Below are positions 55,868-64,000 of a DNA stretch of 64,000 bases, one piece after another (the stretch's first letter is position 1; every line of letters starts with the position of its first letter). Below the pieces are notes generated by a model. That model did no database searches and was not told the DNA's origin. It worked only from the letters and a program-made list of their open reading frames with translations. Origin of the DNA: Halicephalobus mephisto (lineage: Eukaryota; Nematoda; Chromadorea; Rhabditida; Panagrolaimidae); the NCBI GenBank assembly GCA_009193035.1, contig SWDT01000046.1, positions 186,001-250,000 of the forward strand, written 5' to 3'. The translations under genes were made by a program, and so were the position numbers.

Positions 55868-56896
55868 GGACCTGAAAAATCGTATAAAACTGAAGATCCG
55901 ACAAAGGACAAAACGAATAAAATCCGAAAAATTCATGTGCATCCAATCGAAAAAATTGATCATTCTAATCCAAAAAAACGGCACATGAGGAAATACCAAG
56001 ACAAACGTTCCTTTACGGTCAAGGAACAGAAGAGGTTCTGTCTTCGGTTGAGTCAAGTGCTACCACCCCGACGGGGACACACAAAAGGCACTTCTTGTGC
56101 ACCAAGTTCCGCGGGTCACACTAATGCTCAGCCGAAAATATGCAAATACGGACATCGGGGTGTGGGTCTCGTATAGTGCTACCTGTCTCTGTGACCTCCA
56201 AAAGGGGATTTACCTACCTTTGGGAGGACGACCGAAACAACGACGTTCCTATAGAGGACATTAAAACTTGATTAATCTCAAGTATCAACTCACGTTGAAG
56301 GAAATTTAAAAACAAAAGTAAAAATTTTCCGAAAAATTCTAGTTGCCATAGGCAACAAAGCCAAGTCTTTGCAGTTGGATAAATTCATCGATTTGGGTTT
56401 ATCCATATTTTCAAGAGATTTGCAAAAATTGGAGAATTTCAAAATTGTGATTAAAGTAAAAATTGGAAAATTTCAAAATTGTGATTAAAATAAAAATTGG
56501 AGAATTTCAAAATTGTGATTAAAGTAAAAATTGGAAAATTTCAAAATTGTGATTAAAATAAAAATTGGAGAATTTTGAAATTGTGATTAAAATAAAAATT
56601 GGAGAATTTTGAAGTTGTGATTAAAGTAGGAATTGGAGAATTTTGAAATTGTCATTAAAGTAGGAATTGGAGAATTTCAAAGATGCTTCGGCTGACGCGC
56701 GGAGACGAAATCGATCTCCGTTTTCGCATTCCGATGATCTACGTAAAAATCAATGAATAAAAATTTTCAATGACCTTTTTAGTTTTAATTGCTCAATTTA
56801 AAAAAATTTATTTTAAAAAAATTTCAAAATTATTTTTGATAATTACTGTAATATTCAGTAAATGAAGCTAATGGATACCATTAATCCATCGTGAAT
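55868..56896. other. Spacer between the Ig receptor and the TNFR-like gene, with a 34-bp tandem repeat
   Basis: 55870-56290 is promoter-like sequence of balanced composition upstream of the Ig receptor; TTTTTCAG at about 55873-55880 on the minus strand is a candidate trans-splice acceptor for that gene. 56430-56670 is a tandem repeat. 56670-56740 is a small GC pocket (GCTTCGGCTGACGCGCGGAGAC). No gene was recognised. Confidence 0.5.
56425..56672. repeat. 34-bp tandem repeat, about seven copies
   Basis: The unit is AATTTCAAAATTGTGATTAAAGTAAAAATTGGAG with A/G and C/G variants. Adjacent copies are nearly identical, which implies recent expansion. Confidence 0.85.
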
Positions 56897-58239
56897 TTAT
56901 ACATCTTCTCCGACCATTCGGTGGTATTTGCCGTTGTGACGGTACTTGTCCTCGAGGTATCCAACGGCTCTGATGAGGACGTTGTTGTCTTCTGGAGACA
57001 ACTCCGGAACTTGGACGACGGTCACAGTTCTGTGATTCGGCATTCGGCTGCAGCAACGATAGAGCTTCAAAATCAAGAAAATGCTGGCCAAAAATAACAA
57101 TAAAACAACCAATACGGTTTTCATAACGTTTAAACCATTAGTTGGAACTTTTTCTTCTTCAGTGGTGGAAATTTCCCATGAAATCTCAATAGTTTCAGGA
57201 AGTTCCTCAGAATCACTGTCACTATCACTGTCACTGTCACTGTTACTGTCACTGTCACTGTTACTGTTACTGTCACTTTCGCTAGAACTTTCACTGGAAC
57301 TTTCTCCAACTCTAATACGATCGTGAACTTTATCGATGACCTCGTTGCTGTCACTGCTGCTTCTGTCGTCGTCTTCACTGCTCTCGCTGGAGTCTTCTTG
57401 AATTTTGAACGATTTCCCGATGTTCATATGCTTAGTCTTCTTCATGTCGTCTTCATCCTCGAATTCCTCAGTGTCGAACAAATCACTACTGTCGTCGTCA
57501 GATTCATCATCAATATCGAAAATATTCTCAGATCCGACGTCATTATTGTTTCCATTTCTTGTTTTCATCGATCTCAAAAAAGAAAAAATATTCGGAACTT
57601 CATCGTCGTCTTCGATGTCGGTAATTTTGTTGTTTTCTTTAGAGGGAAATAGAGGAAGTGGTGGAAGGTCATCCTCATCACTGTCATCCTCATCGAAAGT
57701 CGAAAGATGCTGTAAAAGAAAAAATTAAAACTGTCAATCAAAAATAAGCTATTTACATCGTTGGGAACGACTTTGAAAGGAGTGTCTTTATCAGGAAGTC
57801 CGTAGTTCGTCATCCCATCCCGCAATTTGAAAGGTCGGGAAGATCCTCCGAACAGCATGTCTTTGCAGTTTCGGAAGTACGGTAGAGTCAGTCTGTATTC
57901 GTTGGATTCACAAGTGGAGCAAATTCTGTTGTCAAACACCGAGCACTCCGATACAGTAAACTCCCAAGGTCTGCATGGAGTGCATGGCAGACATCTGGCG
58001 GTGAAGATGTCGAAATATTGGTTCTGAAAAGAAAATTTTCAACAAATTACCGTAATTCTAAAACATACCCAATGGCATTTTTTAAACTTATGAATTTCGA
58101 TTTCGTTGTCATCTAATTTTTCCTTGAAAAAATTATTTTTAAAATTAAAATTAATAAAAATTCAAACCTCTGAAGTCGGAGGAAATGCTGCAACCAAGAT
58201 CAAAAACGAAAAAAATAAAACAAATCGCATCTCGAACAT
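56897..58239 (-). CDS. TNFR-like single-pass receptor with one cysteine-rich domain and Ser-Asp stalk
   Basis: Exons 58168-58239, 58069-58122, 57757-58023 and 56897-57709 give 401 residues. A signal peptide (MFEMRFVLFFSFLILVAAF) leads to one cysteine-rich module with the order C-x12-C-x2-C-x2-C-x9-C-x7-C-x2-C (KCHWNQYF ... CLPCTPC ... ECSVFDNRICSTC). That is the spacing of a TNF-receptor A1-B2 repeat. A long acidic extracellular region follows, with a Ser/Asp repeat encoded by a GACAGT-type microsatellite (about 57206-57290). Then come one membrane helix (MKTVLVVLLLFLASIFLILKLY) and a tail of about 55 residues ending VGEDV. No death domain or TRAF motif is evident. The plan resembles single-CRD insect receptors (Wengen, Grindelwald). 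The functional assignment is an inference from cysteine spacing. Confidence 0.7.
57206..57290 (-). repeat. Coding GACAGT/GATAGT microsatellite (Ser-Asp repeat)
   Basis: About 14 six-base units of GACAGTGACAGT type, with TCAGAC/AACAGT variants, encode alternating Asp and Ser or Asn. The hexamer length keeps the frame, so the number of Ser-Asp pairs can vary between alleles. Confidence 0.8.
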
Positions 58240-60044
58240 GATTTCTAAGGAACGAAAACAAAACACTCTAACGAGCAGGACTCTACACCGGTAAATGATA
58301 AGACCATCCGTCCATTAGAAGCTTACGTACGGTGCCGATGAAAAAATTGAAAGTGATAAGAGAACCTTCCTCGAGTCCCCTCAGCACAGCTTCGGAAACT
58401 ATCTCACATGGACCTTAAACTTGACAAAATTCATGTGATATAATCGACCAAAGTTCTAAATTTTTAAAAAACATTGTTCACCCTCTTATATCTCAATTCA
58501 GATAAAACAAGAATAACTTTGATTTTTAGAAAATCGAAAAAAATCGATTTTTGGAAAATCAAAAAAAATCTGTTTTTGTAAAATTTCCACATTTAAGAAA
58601 TTCTACTATCGATGCGAGAATAAAAAATAAAAATATTTGTTTAAAAAGAAATATCATAGTGCAAAATCTCGAAATTTTACATAAATAAAAAAATAATTTT
58701 TAAATTTTAGTTTTAAAAGTCCGTTTATAAACAGCTGAATCTCGAAACGAAAGATTGAGCGGGAATTACGGTCTTTTTTTTGCAGTGTCTGTTTTTCTTT
58801 CGACTTGTTAATTTCTATTTCTAATTTTTTAAATTTTGTTATTTTTATTATTTTTTATTTTTTCTCTATTTTTATTTTTTCCTATTTTTACTTCCTTATG
58901 GTACTTTGTTCCTTGTGATATTTATTTGTCTTTTTACATTTATTCCTTTGAATCATTTGCTCCTCATTTTTGTTTTTTTAATTTTTTTGACCAGTCCTTT
59001 TGATCATTTGACTAATTGTGATGTTTAATTCCTAGGTTTTCTGGATGATTTCACTATTTTCGTGATAAACTTGTTCGTCGGATGCTTCTTTCTGGTTTTC
59101 AATGACATCAATTGCCAGATTACTCAGTCAGATAGAAACGGAACGAAGACTAGTAGGCGATTTGATCTACTTTGGAAGACTCATTAGATGTCTAGTTTGG
59201 ACATCTATCAACAAATCCATTTCGTCAAAGGGAAACAAAGTAGTTAAAAAGCCGTACATCTCTTAAATCTTGGTGAATAGCACATCCCTAGAATTCAGAA
59301 CCGACGTTGGAGTGTCCTGGAGAGCATTTAAAGAGGATTTTCTAAGTTGAATCACATAATCCTGAAAGAGGAGAAATCCAAAAACAAGGATTCTAGATAA
59401 TTCCGAATTGCTGGATTGAAGTGGATATATCAAAGATTTTCGACGAATTCAGCTGACTTTTTTCGGTGTCAAGTAGCCCCAAAACCAAGTGAATCAACAT
59501 TAGAGGATGAGAGGGTTATTTATAAACATTCTCCAAGTTGGTGTCTTCCATGACAGATGTAGACAGGAACCATGTCAAAAGTAAAACGTGCACGTCGATA
59601 TATAGTCTGGTCAGTTTACGATTAGGTACTTGAGGAGTCAACAAACATGTTACATTTTGAAATTCTATCACAGCAATGAACACAATTCCTAACTCTAATG
59701 ATACCGAAAGATTCAGACGAGATATCGATGAACTGGTATAAATTACTCCATCATTTAAACTATTCCAGAACAACAGTATTTTAAAATTCTTTCCTAACCC
59801 ACTAGAATACGTCTTTCAGCCAATTCATCCATAAACCGACTATTTATCTTTCTTTAGCACCTTGAAAACACGACAACCAGAAATCTGAGTCATCGATTAG
59901 GGTACTTTCGATCACAATCGGCCACATGAATCACTTTAATGTCATGGCGCTTTTGGAAATTTCAAATCATGAATTTTTAAAGTTCCAAATGATCCGTAAA
60001 TATAACAGATAAAAATTATAAATTCAATTTATAACCATCTATGC
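58240..60044. other. 1.8-kb upstream region of the TNFR-like gene and 3' flank of arginine kinase
   Basis: 58270-58400 holds promoter-like sequence with GATA-type sites (GTGATAAGAG about 58350). 58450-59000 is AT-rich. 59050-59770 is a broad less AT-rich stretch without a credible ORF. No RNA gene was recognised. Confidence 0.5.
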
Positions 60045-61353
60045 CTAATTTTTTCCTACTTCAGCAGCTTCCTCAAGTTCGATCAACTTCTTGATTCCAT
60101 CGTACATCTGACGAACAGCTTGGTATTCCGTGAGGCCGAGTCGTTGTTTGTTGGAGATGTCCATGATTCCTCCCTTGGATTGGGAGTGCTCTCCATCAGT
60201 CCCACGTACTTGGAGATTCAATTCGTCACAGATCTTTTTGAAATCTTTCTGAGCGGAGAGATTCGGGAGCTTGATATGAACGGAAGCACGGACGGTAGTT
60301 CCCAAATTGGTCGGACAGAAGGTCAAAAAGCCGAGTCTAGCGTCGTGAGAGAAAGGAACCATCTTCTCGATCGTCTTCACTCCTCGAATCAGTCTATCAA
60401 GAATTCTACCGACATCACTTCCTTCTTCCATCGAGATAATCCTCAAGTGATCCTCTTCATTCACCCACACAAGGAACGTCTTCTCATTGTTGTGGAAGAT
60501 ACCTCGACCCTTGGGCCAGTAGTTACAGGCATTAGCACCTTGAAGATGTCTGTCGCCTTCCTTGAAGAGAAAGTGATCAGCAATAAGTTGATTTTGAACT
60601 TCCTTCTTCATTCCATCGAGAGCATAATAGACACCCTTCAAGTCGTTGTCTTTAACTTCAGCCAACGCATTACGGATTTTCTCTTGCATGATCAAGTAAT
60701 CATCTCCAGTGAGCAAGGGGTTGAAGGGATAACCAGCAAGAGTACGGCCACAACGAATACGAGTGGACTTGATGTACTTATTTTTAGGATCGAGTGGGGG
60801 GAAATCAGAAGTTCGACCTTCTCCCAGATCTACCGATGGTTGTTTCTCATTAGGACCAAATCCATGATATTCTTGAATAATCGGATCAAACAGAGGAGCG
60901 AACGTTTTATAGGATTCAGCATCAGGAGCATAAACTCCAACTCCGGCGTCCAAGTTGAAAACACCTAAAAGAGATATTTGTTCATATGTAAATTCCACTA
61001 GTAACCTACCAGATCTGATGACATCATAAAGAGTAGCTCCTAATCTGGTCTTCTTGTACTTGAGTTGATCCATAACGTCCTTCGTGAAGTGTTTTTTAAG
61101 AAGAGATTTGCATTCGGGATGTTCCTGAAGGAGCTTGTAGGCATCTTCGATTTTCTTCACCGTGAAAGCATCAACTTCACCTTGTTGTTTGTTTACCAAG
61201 TAGACATCTCTGGCCTGAAAGTTGTGATTACAAATTTCATATATGGATTTATGAACTCACATAAGGATAAGCGATCGTGTATCCGCCAGCCACTGCAGCT
61301 AAACCCGCCAAGCCGCCGACGACGAGACGGTTACGTAAGGCCGTCGTCGCCAT
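60045..61353 (-). CDS. Arginine kinase (phosphagen kinase), single-domain, with N-terminal hydrophobic leader
   Basis: Exons 61261-61353, 61010-61214 and 60045-60964 give 405 residues. The phosphagen kinase N-domain ([21 protein letters not shown]) and C-domain are complete. The substrate loop [15 protein letters not shown], the nucleotide-binding arginines in STRIRCGR and the active-site Cys in [21 protein letters not shown] are present. It converts ATP and L-arginine to ADP and phosphoarginine as an energy buffer. The first exon adds 31 residues with a basic start and a hydrophobic stretch ([25 protein letters not shown]), suggesting membrane or mitochondrial localisation rather than the plain cytosolic form. 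ATG follows TTTCAG by one base, as for SL trans-splicing. It is divergent from the USP gene 266 bp away. Confidence 0.95.
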
Positions 61354-61600
61354 GCTGAAATGGATAATATTATTATTTTAGAAAAAATTCTAATCAAAAA
61401 TTTAAAAAAATATTTTATTACATTTTCGAAAGGATCCAAACAGCTTTCTCTCGACCAGTTGATTGGCAAACAATAGACAAAATTTTCCTCGTGAGAGACC
61501 GTTAAATCGTCGCTAACCCGAGCATCAACACATACACGAAAAACTTTGTTCTTCAAAGTTTATATATTTTTTTGTATATTTTTGGGTTTAATGAGTGCCG

Positions 61601-61622
61601 TTTTTAGGATAGTCATGTAATG
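61601..61622 (+). promoter_or_regulatory. Acceptor and start-stop uORF before the USP start codon
   Basis: TTTTTAG ends at 61607. The leader GATAGTC is followed by ATGTAATGG: an ATG immediately followed by a TAA stop (61615-61620), whose last A is also the first base of the coding ATG at 61620. If transcripts use this acceptor, ribosomes meet a minimal start-stop element before the true start. Confidence 0.55.
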
Positions 61623-64000
61623 GCGTGGTCCATGACAACTGAACGCTACAATGCGTCCGGTTACGATCCCAACGAAGTCGATAAATTCCTCAAGAACTCC
61701 CGGTTCTCTGATTTTTCTCCTCCTCGAGAACCAGAGAGGGATCGAAGGTATAAAGACGTCAGAAGGGCTTACGAAAACAACCACATTCCGTCTCCAGAAG
61801 CACCACACGACGTCAACGGACATAACGTGAGTCATCCTCGGGATGTTTGGAAAATTTCAATCTTTAACTACATATACGTTTTTAAAATTAATTATTTTTA
61901 GCATAGATTTGAGGATATTAAATACCTTATTAAGGGTTTCGAATGTAAGAAGAAACAATTTCAGCGCGGACGCGTTCCTAATTTCCATGGGTACAACAAT
62001 CAGCAGCCGCGAGGACAGCGTGCCGTTGTCAACGACAGACTACACGAACAGTCGACATACCCACCTGAAGCCCGTTTTCAAGGTAATTTTTCATAGAAGA
62101 ACGCACACCTCACATTTTAGAATCTTCTACTTTCTATAATCCCTTGTAATTTTCCAAAATTGTCCAAAAGCAAATCCAAAAACAAAAATTTTCCTTTTTA
62201 AAAATCTGTATAGAGCTAATTTTAACATTTATTTTTAATTTTTTATGGAATTTTAATCCTAGAATATTTGATTTTTATTAAATTTCGGAAATTTATATAA
62301 TCACTCGAAATTTTCCAAGTTTTCTGAAATCAAAATTTAAAAAATTCCATATAGAACTAATTTTAACATTTATTTTTAATTTTTATAGAATTTTAATTCT
62401 AAAATTAACACCTAGAATATTTGATTTTTATCAAATTTCGGAAATTCATATAATCACTCGAAATTTCCTGAATTTCAGCTATTTTCAAAATTCCTAAATT
62501 TCAAAACTTTTTATTAAAGTTTTAAATTTCTATAATATATTAATTCTGTGATTAATATATAGAATTTTTAGTTTATTTAATTTTAGAAATTCGTAATTTC
62601 CTGTTTTTGTTTATTTTTCGATATTATTGTAATATTTTTCAGATTCTTCCCCCGCTTCTCCGTCACAGGACTACTACTTCAATAGACAGGACAAATCCAG
62701 GAAATCTATCATCAAGCAAACTCTTTCATCTTTTATGAAACTTTTACGACCCCAGAAATACCATCGAGATGATTCTCAACTTTATTCTGGTTCTAGAAAC
62801 TTTTCCGCTTCGTCACATGCGGTGATTTTTGTAAATTTTATGTTTTTTTGAAAATTTGATTTTTAGGTGCATCGAAGCGGGAGTGTGAAAGCAAATGGAG
62901 GCAATAGTTTCCACAGAAACCATTCGTTTTCTGCGCCGAACAGGAATCACGATCGATCTCGTTCTGTGAATCCAAAAGACATGAATTACGCTTCTAGAAG
63001 AAGTGAAATTTCGAAACTTCCTCGAGTTACTGTTAGTAATCACGAGATACAAACAGAGGACCGGAAGCCAGTTCCTCCCCCGAAACCAATCCCGCCTCCT
63101 CGACAGCCTCCTGTGACGGTTCATCGACCGCCACCTTGTCAAACTGGGATCGCTAATCATGGAAACACGTGCTATATGAACTCAATTCTGCAATGTCTTG
63201 CGTGTACAGACAAATTTGCTCAACTTTTTGTGACAGATAACTATATCAAATATCTCAATGTAATTTTTAATTTTTAAAATTTATATATATATATTTTTAG
63301 CACTCACCTTCAATCGATGAAAATCCAGGTGATTCTCAGGCCCGACGAAGTGTTTCGATGGCACTAGCGACGACTTTACAGAATATGTGGTTCAATGCCA
63401 ACACTGATAACGTCGCTTTACGATTATCCCATGTTATTGCTGAAAATAATCCGCATTTTGGACATTCTTGTCAACAAGATGCTCAAGAATTCTTAATCTG
63501 GTTGTTAGACAAAATCCATGAAGAAATTAAGGATGAAAAATGTAGAAATCATTGTGGAATTCGAACATCACGTTACGACCATGGAAATCGTTCCGAAGAC
63601 GAACTTGCAGATGATGCTCTTACAAGACATCAAAATGGAAATTGTTCGATTATTATGAAACTTTTTAGTGCTCAATTTCGTTCGTCAATTGAATGTGAAG
63701 CTTGTCGATTCAGAAATCTTAGTTTTGATCCGTTTAGAAACGTTTCACTCACTGTTTCTCCTATGTGAGTTTTTTAATTTTTATAATTTTAACATATTGT
63801 AATTTCAGCAAGAACATGCAACTTTTCACAATTACTTGGATTTTTTATGATGTCGAAAGAACTAGGACCAGATACAACCTCAACATGAGGTCCAATAGTA
63901 CCATTCAGGAAATGATGAAACTTCTACAATCCCAGCCTATTTTGAAGGATAAAATAAGTATTCCTTGTTTGCAATCAACAAATGGATCTTGTCAATTGAT
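61620..64000 (+). CDS. Ubiquitin-specific protease (USP31/USP43-like), 3' truncated by the window
   Basis: Exons 61620-61826, 61965-62082, 62643-62821, 62867-63259, 63301-63764 and 63809-64000 (running off the end) keep frame. A disordered N-terminal region of about 260 residues, basic and Pro-rich (KPVPPPKPIPPPRQPP), precedes the catalytic Cys box GIANHGNTCYMNSILQCLAC. The QQD box (HSCQQDAQEFLIWLLDKIHEE) and a region with CEAC before the fingers follow. The His box lies beyond the window. The NHGNTC form of the Cys box and the split architecture resemble USP31/USP43. An alternative exon could begin at about 61902 (after TTTTTAG), but the model shown stays in frame without it. Confidence 0.88.
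62083..62642 (+). other. AT-rich intron of the USP gene
   Basis: A 560-bp intron with a roughly 170-bp unit (ATAGAACTAATTTTAACATTTATTTTTAATTTTTATGGAATTTTAATCCTAGAATATTTGATTTTTATxAAATTTCGGAAATT) present about twice. No coding content. Confidence 0.65.

Noticed and set aside
55868..56056. N-terminal extension of the Ig receptor (MTQPKTEPLLFLDRKG...)
   Set aside because: TTTTTCAG stands just before the ATG at 55867, which begins a good signal peptide; the extension would bury it.
1..64000. tRNA, rRNA, CRISPR, prokaryotic operon or provirus
   Set aside because: Scanned by eye for tRNA B-box-like GGTTCAAATCC, rRNA-like conserved blocks, regular short repeats with unique spacers and reverse transcriptase or integrase motifs; none seen. 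Weak matches cannot be excluded without a covariance or profile search.

Overview
The window looks like a nematode autosomal region, most likely from a rhabditid close to Caenorhabditis. The evidence is the gene set (a ceh-10-type homeobox gene, a patched-related protein, a type A cytoplasmic intermediate filament protein, a cuticle-type prolyl 4-hydroxylase, arginine kinase), many introns of 40-60 bp with TTTTCAG 3' splice sites, splice acceptors placed just before start codons as expected for spliced-leader trans-splicing, compact gene packing, and very AT-rich introns and spacers full of short tandem repeats. All gene models were spliced by eye from conserved protein sequence, GT-AG sites and reading phase. 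I checked that exon lengths keep frame, but no transcript evidence was available.

Layout. 1-1219: AT-rich spacer. 1220-3781 (+): delta-1-pyrroline-5-carboxylate synthase. 3888-6576 (-): catalytically intact ADAM metalloprotease, lying 3' of and perhaps in an operon with 6841-11894 (-), an SLK/LOK-type GCK kinase. 12429-13199 (+): unrecognised coiled-coil protein, followed 170 bp on by a histidine phosphatase (13370-14068, +). 14106-15513 (-): peroxisomal enoyl-CoA isomerase ending in SKL. 15951-21938 (+): SBK/Meng-Po-type kinase in which both catalytic aspartates are Asn. 22780-27117 (-): patched-related protein. 29415-32624 (-): intermediate filament protein. 33699-35574 (-): prolyl 4-hydroxylase alpha subunit with a GC-AG intron. 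38643-40308 (+): ceh-10. 43330-44491 (-): small cysteine-rich transmembrane protein. 46909-48994 (-): NDRG. 52773-55867 (-): Ig-family receptor with three possible C-terminal ends. 56897-58239 (-): one-CRD TNFR-like receptor. 60045-61353 (-): arginine kinase. 61620-64000 (+): ubiquitin-specific protease, cut by the window edge.

There is no single pathway here; it is an ordinary gene-dense animal region. Two genes serve the collagen extracellular matrix in a broad sense (proline synthesis by P5CS and proline hydroxylation by P4H), but they are 30 kb apart and this is probably chance. The most unusual structures are: (1) a long, nearly identical inverted repeat (about 37.3-38.2 kb against 45.2-45.9 kb) bracketing a 7-kb block that holds ceh-10 and the cysteine-rich gene, with a second smaller inverted duplication nested inside; (2) the double Asp-to-Asn pseudokinase; (3) the TNFR-like receptor with correct cysteine spacing and a Ser-Asp stalk; (4) the Ig receptor with three alternative last exons in the same phase, each ending in Val; and (5) many intron-confined tandem repeats, including an array of about ten splice-acceptor-like units and a 24-bp array that stays open on both strands.
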